A stretch of DNA of 64,000 nucleotides from Loktanella sp. DSM 29012 (GTDB taxonomy: Bacteria > Pseudomonadota > Alphaproteobacteria > Rhodobacterales > Rhodobacteraceae): NCBI RefSeq assembly GCF_900110705.1, contig NZ_FOEJ01000004.1, positions 356,580 to 420,579 on the forward strand. Direction: 5' to 3'. How positions within the stretch are numbered: position 1 is the first letter of the stretch; each line of letters opens with the position of its first letter. The notes beneath the pieces are model-generated. The model saw only the letters and a program-made list of their open reading frames with translations. It had not been told where the DNA came from and made no database searches. The translations under genes were made by a program, and so were the position numbers. Shown here piece after piece: positions 29,517 to 38,412 of the stretch.

Positions 29517-31721
29517 TCAGTTGTCCTGGACAAAAATGACGGTGGACAGCGGCGGGATCGTGACCTCGGCGGAATGATCCTGCCCCATCCAGGCACGGGT
29601 TTCCGCGTCAACACCTCCCATGTTGCCGCGCCCGCCGCCACCGTAAGCTTCGGCGTCGGAATTCAGCGCCTCGCGCCAACGGCCCTTGGCGGGCAGGCCG
29701 ATGCGATAGCCGGTGCGTTCGATCGGGGTCATGTTCATGACGACTACGACCTTTGGATCATCCACGCCGCCAATGCGCACGAATGCAAATACCGAGGCAT
29801 CGGTATCGTTCGCCTCGAGCCATTGGAAACCGGACGGGCGCACGTCGTTGACGTGCAGCGCAGGGGTCGCGCGATACAGCGTGTTCAGGTCGCGCACCCA
29901 CATCTGCACGCCCTTGTGGCGGCCATCATCGCATTCGTGCCAATCAAGGCTCTGGTTGTGGTTCCATTCCCTGGATTGCGCAAACTCTTGCCCCATGAAC
30001 AGCAGCTTCTTGCCCGGGTGGGTCCACATGAACCCGTAGTAGGCCCGCAGGTTCGCGAATTTTTCCCACGCATTGCCGGGCATCTTGGTCAGCATGGAAC
30101 CCTTGCCGTGCACCACCTCGTCGTGGCTGATGGGCAGCACGTAGTTTTCACCGAATGCGTAGTGCAGGCTGAATGTCATCTCGTGATGGTGGTGGCGGCG
30201 ATGAATGGGGTCTTTTTCCATGTAACGCAGGCTGTCGTTCATCCAGCCCATGTTCCATTTGAACCCGAAACCCAGGCCGCCGTATTCGACGGGCCGCGAC
30301 ACACCGGGAAAGGCCGTGCTTTCCTCGGCCACGGTCATGATGCCGGGCACCTCGCCATAGGCCAGGGTGTTGGTGGTTTGCAGCAGCGCGATGGCCTCGT
30401 AATTTTCGCGCCCGCCGTCCTTGTTCGGGACCCATTCGTCATGTTTGCGGCTGTAGTCACGATAGAGCATGGATGCGACGGCATCCACGCGCAGCCCGTC
30501 CAGATGGTATTCTTCCAGCCAGTATAGCGCGTTTGACCGATAGTGGTTCGCGACCTCGGTGCGGCCGAAATTCGGGATCAGTGTGTTCCAGTCCTGATGG
30601 AAACCCTCGCGCGGGTCGGCATGTTCATACAGGTGCGTGCCGTCGAATTCGCTCAGTCCGTGCGCATCAATCGGGAAATGCCCGGGCACCCAGTCCAGCA
30701 GGACACCCAGCCCCTTGCGGTGGGCTGCGTTGACCAATGCGCGGAATTCATCGGGGGTGCCGTGGCGGATCGTGGGCGCATACAGTCCGACGGGTTGATA
30801 GCCCCAGCTGCCGTCAAAGGGATGTTCGCTGATCGGCATCAGCTCGATGTGGGTGAACCCCATCCAGACGGCGTAGTCGACCAGATCCTCGGCCAGTTCC
30901 AGATAGGACAGCGGGCGGTTGCCCGGCGCACGTTTCCAGCTGGCGAGGTTGACCTCGTAGATCGAAATGGGCGCGTCGATGTGTTGCAGATCGGCGCGGG
31001 TCTTTATCCAGTCGGCGTCGGACCATGCGGGATCGCGGATATCACGCACCACGGACCCGGTCGCCGGTGGATGTTCGGACCCGTAGCCGAACGGATCCGC
31101 CTTGAGGGGCAGATGTTCGCCGTTCGGCCCGATGATTTCGTATTTGTAGATTTCGCCCGTGCCGATCCCCGGCACAAACAGTTCCCAGACCCCGGATGCA
31201 CCGATGGGGCGCATCGGCAAACGGCGCCCGTCCCAGACATTGAAATTGCCGACAACGGAAACACGCCGCGCATTCGGGGCCCAGACAGCAAAATGCGTGC
31301 CGTCGGTGCCTTCGTGCGTCATGACGTGGGCACCCAGTGCCTTCCACAAACGCTTGTAGCTGCCTTCGCCAAAGAAATAGATATCTTCATCGGTCAGCAC
31401 CGGACCAAAGCGGTAGGGATAATCAAAGGACCACGTATAGCCGTCCGCCATCGCCTCGAGGCTGTAGGTTTCGGGCGGTTCGGTAAAGGCCGTGATGAAC
31501 AGGCCGGGATGGTCGTCCAACCGGTCCAGTGCGATGCGTTTGTCTGCCGTGACGCAGGTGACCGATTCGGCACCGGGCACGAAAACCGTCAGCAGCCAGC
31601 CACCGTCACGCTGTTGCAGGCCAAGGGCATCGAAGGGAGACCGGCATTGACCCCAAACAATGTCACGGGCGGCATTGTAGTCGACAAGCGTTGTCGCGGA
31701 TGGGGTTTTTGTGGCCGGCAT
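29517..31721 (-). CDS. glgB: 1,4-alpha-glucan branching enzyme
   Basis: The 734-residue GH13 enzyme introduces alpha-1,6 branches into glycogen. It has two N-terminal CBM48/E-set modules (about residues 20-215) and a catalytic barrel with nucleophile aspartate in [13 protein letters not shown], acid/base glutamate in [10 protein letters not shown], and [13 protein letters not shown]. The start is supported by GGAGG seven bases upstream. It is the promoter-proximal gene of the glycogen operon. A LacI-type operator lies 20-33 bases upstream of the start. Confidence 0.96.
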   Translation of the reverse strand: MPATKTPSATTLVDYNAARDIVWGQCRSPFDALGLQQRDGGWLLTVFVPGAESVTCVTADKRIALDRLDDHPGLFITAFTEPPETYSLEAMADGYTWSFDYPYRFGPVLTDEDIYFFGEGSYKRLWKALGAHVMTHEGTDGTHFAVWAPNARRVSVVGNFNVWDGRRLPMRPIGASGVWELFVPGIGTGEIYKYEIIGPNGEHLPLKADPFGYGSEHPPATGSVVRDIRDPAWSDADWIKTRADLQHIDAPISIYEVNLASWKRAPGNRPLSYLELAEDLVDYAVWMGFTHIELMPISEHPFDGSWGYQPVGLYAPTIRHGTPDEFRALVNAAHRKGLGVLLDWVPGHFPIDAHGLSEFDGTHLYEHADPREGFHQDWNTLIPNFGRTEVANHYRSNALYWLEEYHLDGLRVDAVASMLYRDYSRKHDEWVPNKDGGRENYEAIALLQTTNTLAYGEVPGIMTVAEESTAFPGVSRPVEYGGLGFGFKWNMGWMNDSLRYMEKDPIHRRHHHHEMTFSLHYAFGENYVLPISHDEVVHGKGSMLTKMPGNAWEKFANLRAYYGFMWTHPGKKLLFMGQEFAQSREWNHNQSLDWHECDDGRHKGVQMWVRDLNTLYRATPALHVNDVRPSGFQWLEANDTDASVFAFVRIGGVDDPKVVVVMNMTPIERTGYRIGLPAKGRWREALNSDAEAYGGGGRGNMGGVDAETRAWMGQDHSAEVTIPPLSTVIFVQDN

Positions 31722-31740
31722 GAAGAACCTCCGAAGTTAG

Positions 31741-31754
31741 TGTCAGCGCTAACA
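31741..31754. promoter_or_regulatory. LacI-family operator upstream of the glycogen operon
   Basis: TGTCAGCGCTAACA is a near-perfect palindrome around AGCGCT (one mismatched pair) of the kind bound by LacI/GalR-family repressors. It lies 20-33 bases before the glgB ATG, so it would overlap or follow the transcription start. No LacI-family gene is in the window, so the regulator must be encoded elsewhere. Confidence 0.65.
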
Positions 31755-31955
31755 ATACTGATCTGCGCCGTGATAGACAGCGACGTCTTCATCATTCGTT
31801 AAATATGTGGACCGAAACTGAGGATGGTAAAGCAAAATTCCGGGTGCGCCGCTGTGTTGCTGCGCCGCCATAGGGCGGCAGAACCTGAATCCGCTGCTAG
31901 TGCGACTCGGTTCACACTTCTATCACGTAACGATCCTCCCTGCAGAAGCGACACC

Positions 31956-32864
31956 ATGAATTACACCCTGCACGCCTTGATCCTGTCCGCACTGACTTGT
32001 GCGACGCCAGCCTTGTCACAGGACCTTTTGCAGGACCGGCAGGGTATTGGAAACGGGCGGTTGTTCTCGAACGACGCGATCGGCGACGGCAGTGACCGCT
32101 GGCGCACAGGGTCCTATGTCTACAGCCATCTGCGTGCGCCGCGGCCGCATGATGGGGCGCTGCAACCCTTTGGTGATGTGCTGGAATACCGGTTGCGGGC
32201 TGAAATCATCGCGCCTGACAGCGGCACGCGCGGCAGGCCCTACGTCGGTCTGCTGTCCGCCGGGGCGCATACGCATTTCGACCTGTCAGGCACCGATGCC
32301 AGTGTGGGGGCCGATGTGGTCCTTGTCGGGCCGCAGACAGGCATGGACGATTTTCAGGAATTCTATCACGACACCTTTGGGCTTCAGGTGCCGCTGAACG
32401 ATCCGCAACTCGACGATGATGTCTTTCTGGACGTCACTGGCGAATTGCGGCGGACCTACCAATTGGGCGATCAGGCGACGATCCGGCCTTTCGTCGAGGC
32501 AAAACTGGGGACCGAGGATATTGCCCGCATCGGTGCCGATCTGATTGTCGGGCGCGTGGGTCAGGACGATCTGCTGGTGCGGGACGTCGTTACGGGACAG
32601 CTGTATCCCGGGGCCATGGGAACGGGGTCCGGAGTTGGTTTTGTGCTGGGTGGTGACATCGCCAGCGTTGCCGGCAGCAATTTCCTGCCCGAGGACGAGG
32701 GGTACCACGCCAGTGACACGCGGTCCCGTGCCCGCGCGGGCGTCAACTGGCAGCCGCACCCGGGTCTGTCGCTGTTCTATGGGGCAACCTATCTGTCGCG
32801 CGAATTCGACGAACAGCCCGAGGGGCAGGTCGTGGGGTCTGTCAGGCTCAACTTTTCCTTCTGA
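31956..32864 (+). CDS. LpxR-like outer-membrane lipid A deacylase
   Basis: The 302-residue protein has a signal peptide (residues 1-21, cleavage after ALS) and a beta-rich body ending in phenylalanine (LNFSF), the mark of an outer-membrane barrel. It resembles the DUF2219/LpxR family, which removes the 3'-acyloxyacyl group of lipid A. Candidate active-site residues are N39-D40 and S46 in FSNDAIGDGSDRWRTGSY and H138 in FQEFYHD, matching the Asn-Asp, Ser and His positions of Salmonella LpxR. The ATG at 31956 is chosen because it begins a clean signal peptide; an in-frame start at 31824 would add 44 unrelated residues. It is divergent from glgB. Confidence 0.8.
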   Translation: MNYTLHALILSALTCATPALSQDLLQDRQGIGNGRLFSNDAIGDGSDRWRTGSYVYSHLRAPRPHDGALQPFGDVLEYRLRAEIIAPDSGTRGRPYVGLLSAGAHTHFDLSGTDASVGADVVLVGPQTGMDDFQEFYHDTFGLQVPLNDPQLDDDVFLDVTGELRRTYQLGDQATIRPFVEAKLGTEDIARIGADLIVGRVGQDDLLVRDVVTGQLYPGAMGTGSGVGFVLGGDIASVAGSNFLPEDEGYHASDTRSRARAGVNWQPHPGLSLFYGATYLSREFDEQPEGQVVGSVRLNFSF

Positions 32865-32981
32865 TACCGGATTGCCACAGTGCCGCACCGCCCACTTGAT
32901 CGACAAGTGCGTGGCGGCTAACCTGACCTGTATCAGGACCGCGCGATCAACGATGCGGCCGATTGAGGCAAGGTAACAGGT

Positions 32982-34043
32982 ATGAAAACGGGCTTTCGTG
33001 GCACGTTTGTCATTCCCTGGTCGCAAATGGAACTTGACGGGCTGCAATCGCCGCCGGTTGATCATGTGCGTGTTGGTGCGATCTGGTCGTGGACCGGTGT
33101 GCCGGTGCGTGTGGACGGCCCCAGTGCCGTTCTGCCGTTGGGACGATCAGAGGAACAGGCAGATTTGCGCAAGCGTGCGGCACCCACGGTGCGGCGCCTA
33201 CTGGATGCAGCAGAGGTTGCGCCCGCGGCAGACATTCCGATCTTGCGCGATCCACTGTTCAAGACGTCGATGACGGTAACGGACGGCTACAAGGTGTGGG
33301 AAATCACGCTGATCCCGCGCGGGGCAGGGCGCAAGCCACTGGTCATGTTCCTGGACGATATTCCGCCGCGCCAGACCGAGCTGTGGATCGTGCGCCACGG
33401 CGTCGATGCGCGCCTGCGCGCCGAAGTGCAGAGCGTGCCGCGCGGGGTCATCTGCTTTACCCCCGGAACCATGATCCGCACACCCCATGGCCCGCGCGAT
33501 GTCGCGTCATTGTCCGAAGGCGATGTGGTGCAGACCCAGGATAATGGACCTGCGGAAATCCTGTGGCTGGCGTCACGGCGGGTCAGCGGTGCGCGGATCA
33601 GGGCGGTCCCCGATCTCGCGCCCGTCAGGTTAAAGGCCGGGTCGCTGGACCGAGAGGTCCCGGACGAGGGGCTGCTGGTTTCCCCCGATCACCGGATGGT
33701 ACTGCGTGGCCCGCAGGCCCGCGCGCTGTTCAACAGTGACGAGGTGCTCGTCGCGGCGCGGGACCTGATCAACGATCGGACGATCATGCGCGAACACGGG
33801 CATCGTGCGGTGACATATATCCATATGCTGCTGCCCCGTCATGAAATCGTCTTTGCCAATGGTGTCGCAACCGAGAGCTTTCATCCTGATAACACTCCGA
33901 TGGGGGCGATGGATGATGGCGACAGGGACCGGCTGTTCGACCGCCTGCCGGACCTCGCGGTCGATACCGCGCTTTACGGCGATGCGGCCCGGCGATTGCT
34001 GACCCAAAGCGAGGCGGCCATCCTCAAGGCAGACACGGCCTGA
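32982..34043 (+). CDS. Hint-domain (Hint_2) protein
   Basis: The 353-residue protein has an N-terminal part of about 155 residues with no recognised fold, followed by a Hint domain of the hedgehog/intein type (about residues 157-300). The domain begins with C158 in ICFTPGTMI, contains the block B-like SPDHRM with H237, and ends with NGVATESFHP. Such stand-alone Hint_2 proteins are abundant in roseobacters; whether they self-cleave is unclear. No signal peptide is seen. It is convergent with the ROK gene, three bases separating the two stops. Confidence 0.82.
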   Translation: MKTGFRGTFVIPWSQMELDGLQSPPVDHVRVGAIWSWTGVPVRVDGPSAVLPLGRSEEQADLRKRAAPTVRRLLDAAEVAPAADIPILRDPLFKTSMTVTDGYKVWEITLIPRGAGRKPLVMFLDDIPPRQTELWIVRHGVDARLRAEVQSVPRGVICFTPGTMIRTPHGPRDVASLSEGDVVQTQDNGPAEILWLASRRVSGARIRAVPDLAPVRLKAGSLDREVPDEGLLVSPDHRMVLRGPQARALFNSDEVLVAARDLINDRTIMREHGHRAVTYIHMLLPRHEIVFANGVATESFHPDNTPMGAMDDGDRDRLFDRLPDLAVDTALYGDAARRLLTQSEAAILKADTA

Positions 34044-34046
34044 CCG

Positions 34047-35243
34047 TCAGGCCACATCGCCCGCATGCAACGCCAGAAAGTGTTTGGCATGGATCGGTAT
34101 CGCGGCGGCCCCCATTTCGCGGGCTTGCGGTCCGATCGCACCTGCAACGACCTGCGGGACGTGCAGGCCCCGCGTGTCGAGCGTTTCCAGTTCCTGCCGC
34201 GCTCGCGCCACCAGTCCGTCGCGCACGCGACCGGGCATGGACCCGTCGATCACGATGGCTTCGAAATCGATGACGGAGCACACGCTCAGCGCGGCGAATG
34301 CCAGCTGCGTGCCGGTCTGTGCGATCCAGTCCTCGATGATGGGTCCGAACTGTGACCAGTCCGACTGGTCTTGCCAGATGGCCGAAGGGTCGCTGCCCGT
34401 GGCGCGAATCCGATCCTCCAGCAAATAGAGTGAGGCTGTATCGATCAGCTGCCGGGTCTCGCCGGTCGCGGTCCTGACGGGCAGCGATCCGAACGCACCG
34501 GCGTTGACGAAGGGGCCTTCGAAAACCGCATCGTTCAGCACCACGCCACCGCCGATAAAGGTGCCGACAAAGAAATAGGCGTAATGCGACCAAGCGCGGC
34601 CAGCACCATACAGATGTTCCGCCTGACTGGCTGCGGTCGCGTCGTTTTCGACAAAGACATCGAGGTCGCAGATCTGACCCAGACTGTCGGCGAAATCGAA
34701 ATCGCGCCAGAGATCCAGATCACGTTGCGGGGCACCGATCGTGTCATGCCAGGCCCATATTTCATAGGGTTTCGCAATACCGATCCCTGCAATGCGGTCC
34801 CAGTCGCGCGATCCCAGTTGTGTCCGGATCTGCGTCAGCGCTTCGTCCAGGAATTTCATGATCGGCCCCGGTATGGGGTAGTCATAGCGCACGCTGCGGT
34901 TCAACAGAACTTCGCCCAGAATGTTGGTCAGCACGACAGTCGCGCTGCGGCGTCCGATCTTTACCCCGATCGAATAGGCACCGTTCTTGGACAATTCCAT
35001 CGGGATCGACGGTTTGCCAACCCGGCCGCGCATCGGTTTCCCGCGCGTCAGCATGCCGTCTTGTTCCAGTTCGCGCAGGATTACAGAAACCGTCTGTGGT
35101 GACAGGGCGGTGACGCGCGATATTTCACTGCCTGGCATGGGCCCCTGTCGTGACAGCTTGGTGAGGATCAGTCGCTCATTGTGATCGCGCAAAGCGCTTT
35201 GGTTTCGTCCGGTCGTCTGAGCGCGTGAATCTTCATGAGTCAT
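34047..35243 (-). CDS. ROK-family transcriptional regulator of the frc sugar transporter
   Basis: The 398-residue protein has an N-terminal winged helix-turn-helix (about residues 18-75; GSEISRVTALSPQTVSVILREL) and a ROK sugar-kinase-like domain. The usual ROK zinc motif CxCGxxGC is not present, since the corresponding region is FGSLPVRTATGET; this is common in ROK repressors that bind but do not phosphorylate sugar. It is divergent from a fructose-type ABC importer across 160 bases that contain two perfect palindromes, so it is the likely repressor of that operon, equivalent to FrcR in rhizobia. Confidence 0.88.
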   Translation of the reverse strand: MTHEDSRAQTTGRNQSALRDHNERLILTKLSRQGPMPGSEISRVTALSPQTVSVILRELEQDGMLTRGKPMRGRVGKPSIPMELSKNGAYSIGVKIGRRSATVVLTNILGEVLLNRSVRYDYPIPGPIMKFLDEALTQIRTQLGSRDWDRIAGIGIAKPYEIWAWHDTIGAPQRDLDLWRDFDFADSLGQICDLDVFVENDATAASQAEHLYGAGRAWSHYAYFFVGTFIGGGVVLNDAVFEGPFVNAGAFGSLPVRTATGETRQLIDTASLYLLEDRIRATGSDPSAIWQDQSDWSQFGPIIEDWIAQTGTQLAFAALSVCSVIDFEAIVIDGSMPGRVRDGLVARARQELETLDTRGLHVPQVVAGAIGPQAREMGAAAIPIHAKHFLALHAGDVA

Positions 35244-35283
35244 AATAATTCCCCCACCTGAAGGTATTGAGCAGTAAAATTAG

Positions 35284-35322
35284 TAAATCAAGTTGATTTA
35301 TCCGTGTTGACGAATCGTCAAC
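35284..35322. promoter_or_regulatory. Twin 17-bp palindromes in the ROK regulator / frcB intergenic region
   Basis: Two perfect inverted repeats with the same 8-1-8 layout lie side by side. TAAATCAA-G-TTGATTTA is at 35284-35300 and GTTGACGA-A-TCGTCAAC is at 35306-35322. Their centres are 22 bp apart, close to two helical turns, so proteins bound to both would lie on the same face. The second contains TTGACG (35307-35312), which could serve as the -35 of the frcB promoter. They are strong candidates for operators of the ROK protein. Confidence 0.7.
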
Positions 35323-35403
35323 CATGCTCTTGAGTGGTGACAGTGGTGCGGATCATCCGGTCCGCATCAATGGCAAGGTAGCCTCATTCCTTGGGAGGGG
35401 AAG

Positions 35404-36426
35404 ATGAAAAAACTGCTTACTGGAACTGCGCTTGCACTGCTGTCGACCACCAGCGTCGCCTATGCAGCAGCGCATGCTGAAACAACCGCATGCCTGATCA
35501 CCAAGACGGACACGAACCCGTTCTTTGTGAAGATGCGCGAAGGTGCGACGGCCAAGGCCGAAGAACTGGGCATCAGCCTGATGACCTTTGCGGGCAAGGT
35601 CGACGGCGACAACGAAACGCAGGTCGCTGCTGTCGAAACCTGCATCGCCGACGGCGCATCCGGTATCCTGATCACGGCGTCCAACACTTCGGCCATCGTG
35701 CCCGTGCTGGAGCAGGCCAAAGAAGCCGGCATTCTGGTCATCGCACTGGACACGCCGCTGGACCCCGCCGATGCCGCACACGCGACATTCGCAACCGACA
35801 ACTTCCTTGCAGGTGAACTGATCGGCCAGTGGGCTGCCGCCACGCTGGGCGACGAGGCTGCAAACGCCAAGATCGCGATGCTCGACCTCGACGTCAGCCA
35901 GCCGACCGTTGGTGTTCTGCGCGACCAGGGTTTCCTTCAGGGCTTTGGCATCGACATCATGGACCCCAACATGTGGGGCGATGAAACCGATCCGCGCATC
36001 GTCGGCAACGACGTGACGCAAGGCAACGAAGAAGGCGGTCGCCGCGCTATGGAAAACCTGCTGGCGCAGGATCCGGAGATCAACGTGGTCTACACCATCA
36101 ACGAACCTGCCGCGGCTGGTGCATACGAGGCGCTGCGCGCCATCGGCCGTGAAAACGACGTGCTTATCGTGTCCGTCGACGGCGGTTGCCCCGGCGTGCA
36201 GAACGTCGCTGACGGCGTCATCGGCGCAACGGCCCAGCAGTATCCGCTGGACATGGCATCGCTGGGTATCGAGGCGATTGCCGCATTCGCAGCAGACGGC
36301 ACCGTGCCGACACCGACCGAAGGCAAGGATTTCTTTGACACGGGCGTCAGCCTGGTCACTGGCGCGCCGGTTGACGGCGTCGACAGCATCGACGTTGCCG
36401 AAGGCACAGATCGTTGCTGGGGCTAA
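35404..36426 (+). CDS. frcB: Fructose-type sugar ABC transporter, periplasmic binding protein
   Basis: The 340-residue protein has a signal peptide (about residues 1-22, ending VAYA) and a type I periplasmic binding fold of the ribose/fructose group. Segments such as [19 protein letters not shown] and the hinge-proximal [15 protein letters not shown] follow FrcB of Sinorhizobium, which binds fructose, ribose and mannose. The exact sugar cannot be proved from sequence. It is the first gene of a binding protein-permease-ATPase operon and is followed by a strong hairpin before the permease gene. Confidence 0.88.
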   Translation: MKKLLTGTALALLSTTSVAYAAAHAETTACLITKTDTNPFFVKMREGATAKAEELGISLMTFAGKVDGDNETQVAAVETCIADGASGILITASNTSAIVPVLEQAKEAGILVIALDTPLDPADAAHATFATDNFLAGELIGQWAAATLGDEAANAKIAMLDLDVSQPTVGVLRDQGFLQGFGIDIMDPNMWGDETDPRIVGNDVTQGNEEGGRRAMENLLAQDPEINVVYTINEPAAAGAYEALRAIGRENDVLIVSVDGGCPGVQNVADGVIGATAQQYPLDMASLGIEAIAAFAADGTVPTPTEGKDFFDTGVSLVTGAPVDGVDSIDVAEGTDRCWG

Positions 36427-36449
36427 ATCCCTAATCCGACATCCTGAAG

Positions 36450-36475
36450 CGGGCGGCCCTGTGCCGCCCGTTTTT
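36450..36475 (+). terminator. Hairpin with T-tract between frcB and frcC
   Basis: CGGGCGGC (36450-36457) pairs with GCCGCCCG (36463-36470) across a five-base loop, followed by TTTTT. It looks like a partial intrinsic terminator or 3'-end stabiliser that would leave more frcB message than frcC and frcA message, a usual way to overproduce binding protein. Confidence 0.75.
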
Positions 36476-36495
36476 CATCACGGGGAGAGCATGGA

Positions 36496-37563
36496 ATGAC
36501 CCAGACACAGGACTATGAGCAAAAAACCCGCGGCGGCAAGGCCGACACGCTGGCGCAATTCGAAGCGCCAAAGCGCAGTCCGCTGGGGCACCTTCAGCAC
36601 ATCTTGCACCAGACGCCGGCCATCGTGCCACTGGTGGTGCTGATCGTTGCAGTCATTGTTTTCGGCATCATCAATTCGAACTTCATGCGCGTCAGCACGC
36701 TGTCGACGATCTTCCAGCAGATCGGCATCGTTGGTGTGCTCGGCATCGCTCAAACGCTCGTCATCCTGACCGCAGGCATCGACCTGTCCGTTGGGGCGAT
36801 GGCTGTGCTGATCACGGTTTTGATGGGACAGCTGACGTTCCGCTACGGCGTGCCCGGCGAGTTGTCGGTCATGATCGCGTTGATCGCCGGCACGGTCATG
36901 GGGTCGATCAACGGCTTCCTTGTGGCCAAGATGAAAATCCCGCCCTTTATCACCACGCTGGGGACATGGCAGATTTTCCTTGCGACCAACTACATTTTTT
37001 CGCGCAACGAAACGATCCGGTCGCGTGACATCGAGGAAACCGCCCCGATCATGCAGTTCTGGGGCAATACCTTCGAAATTTTTGACGCACGGGTGACCTT
37101 TGCCGTCGTTCTGCTGATCGTGCTGGTGGCTGTCATGGCCTATGTGCTGCGGTCGACGGCCTGGGGCCGCCACGTCTATGCCGTTGGTGACGACGCTGAT
37201 GCCGCCGGTCTGGCGGGTGTGAAAACCGACATGATCCTCATTCAGGTCTATGCGCTGGCCGGATTGTTCTGCGCGATTGCGGCCTGGGTCATGGTGGGCC
37301 GGTTCGGGTCGATCACGCCTTCGGCCTCGACCGGTGTCCTGGGCAACATCCAGTCGATCACGGCCGTGGTGATCGGTGGCATCTCACTCTTTGGCGGACG
37401 CGGCAGCATCGTGGGCATGTTCCTGGGCGCGCTGATCGTCGGCGTGTTCGAAATGGGCCTGCGTATGGCGGGGGCTGACGCCCAATGGACCTACCTGCTG
37501 ATCGGCGTGCTGATCATCGGTGCTGTCGCAATCGACCAATGGATCAGAAAGGTATCATCATGA
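36496..37563 (+). CDS. frcC: Fructose-type sugar ABC transporter, permease
   Basis: The 355-residue inner-membrane protein has a cytoplasmic N-terminus of about 40 residues and some eight to ten transmembrane helices. GIAQTLVILTAGIDLSVGAM and the later GGISLFGGRGSIVGMFLGAL are characteristic of RbsC/FrcC-type permeases of the ribose-import class. It would form the channel for the sugar carried by FrcB. It starts 20 bases after the T-tract that follows frcB. Its stop overlaps the ATG of the ATPase gene. Confidence 0.92.
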   Translation: MTQTQDYEQKTRGGKADTLAQFEAPKRSPLGHLQHILHQTPAIVPLVVLIVAVIVFGIINSNFMRVSTLSTIFQQIGIVGVLGIAQTLVILTAGIDLSVGAMAVLITVLMGQLTFRYGVPGELSVMIALIAGTVMGSINGFLVAKMKIPPFITTLGTWQIFLATNYIFSRNETIRSRDIEETAPIMQFWGNTFEIFDARVTFAVVLLIVLVAVMAYVLRSTAWGRHVYAVGDDADAAGLAGVKTDMILIQVYALAGLFCAIAAWVMVGRFGSITPSASTGVLGNIQSITAVVIGGISLFGGRGSIVGMFLGALIVGVFEMGLRMAGADAQWTYLLIGVLIIGAVAIDQWIRKVSS

Positions 37564-38351
37564 CCGATCCCATTCTCACTGGCCGCAATCTGGTCAAACG
37601 CTACGGGCGCGTCACGGCCCTGGATCACTGCGATTTCGAACTCTACCCGGGCGAAATCCTTGCCGTGATCGGTGACAACGGTGCGGGCAAGTCGACCTTG
37701 ATCAAGGCGCTGTCCGGTGCCGTGGTCCCGGACGAGGGTGAGGTGCATCTGGACGGCAAGCGCGTGAATTTCGCGACGCCGCTGGATGCCCGCGAGGCTG
37801 GTATCGAAACGGTTTACCAGACGTTAGCAATGTCACCCGCATTGTCCATCACCGACAACCTGTTCATGGGGCGGGAACTGCGCAAGCCCGGCATCATGGG
37901 CAAGGTGTTCCGTCAGCTCGATAAACCCGCGATGGCGAAATTCGCCCGCGAAAAACTGTCCGAACTGGGCCTGATGACGATCCAGAACATCAATCAGGCG
38001 GTGGAAACACTGTCTGGTGGTCAACGTCAGGGTGTCGCTGTGGCGCGGGCCGCGGCCTTTGGCAGTCGCGTCATCATACTGGACGAACCGACGGCGGCAT
38101 TGGGCGTCAAGGAAAGCCGCCGCGTGCTGGACCTGATCCAGGATGTGCGGTCGCGTGGCATTCCGATCATCCTGATCAGCCACAACATGCCCCATGTGTT
38201 CGAGGTCGCAGACCGTGTTCACGTTCACCGTCTTGGCAAGCGCCTGTGCGTCATTGATCCCAAAAACCATTCGATGTCGGACGCGGTGGCCTACATGACC
38301 GGTGCTGCCGAACCCGATGAGGCGTTGATCGGTGGCAAGGCGCACGCCTGA
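37560..38351 (+). CDS. frcA: Fructose-type sugar ABC transporter, ATP-binding subunit
   Basis: The 263-residue ATPase has Walker A GDNGAGKS at residues 38-45, the signature LSGGQRQGVAVARA, Walker B VIILDEPTAAL and a switch histidine in ILISHNMPH. It is a single-domain ATPase, unlike the fused RbsA type, which fits the FrcA subfamily. The ATG at 37560 overlaps the frcC stop as ATGA; an in-frame start at 37485 would give unrelated residues. In Sinorhizobium a kinase gene frcK follows; here the operon ends at a terminator and faces gcvP. Confidence 0.92.
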   Translation: MTDPILTGRNLVKRYGRVTALDHCDFELYPGEILAVIGDNGAGKSTLIKALSGAVVPDEGEVHLDGKRVNFATPLDAREAGIETVYQTLAMSPALSITDNLFMGRELRKPGIMGKVFRQLDKPAMAKFAREKLSELGLMTIQNINQAVETLSGGQRQGVAVARAAAFGSRVIILDEPTAALGVKESRRVLDLIQDVRSRGIPIILISHNMPHVFEVADRVHVHRLGKRLCVIDPKNHSMSDAVAYMTGAAEPDEALIGGKAHA

Positions 38352-38372
38352 TCCAAGCGATAGACGAACGTT

Positions 38373-38405
38373 AAAAAGGGCCGCTCGGATCGGGCGGCCC
38401 TTTTT
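38373..38405. terminator. Bidirectional terminator between frcA and gcvP
   Basis: AAAAAGGGCCGC pairs with GCGGCCCTTTTT; the core stem is GGGCCGC (38378-38384) with GCGGCCC (38394-38400). The A-tract and T-tract flanks allow it to end both the frc operon and the convergent gcv operon, whose stop lies at 38413. Confidence 0.88.
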
Positions 38406-38412
38406 GTTGATG

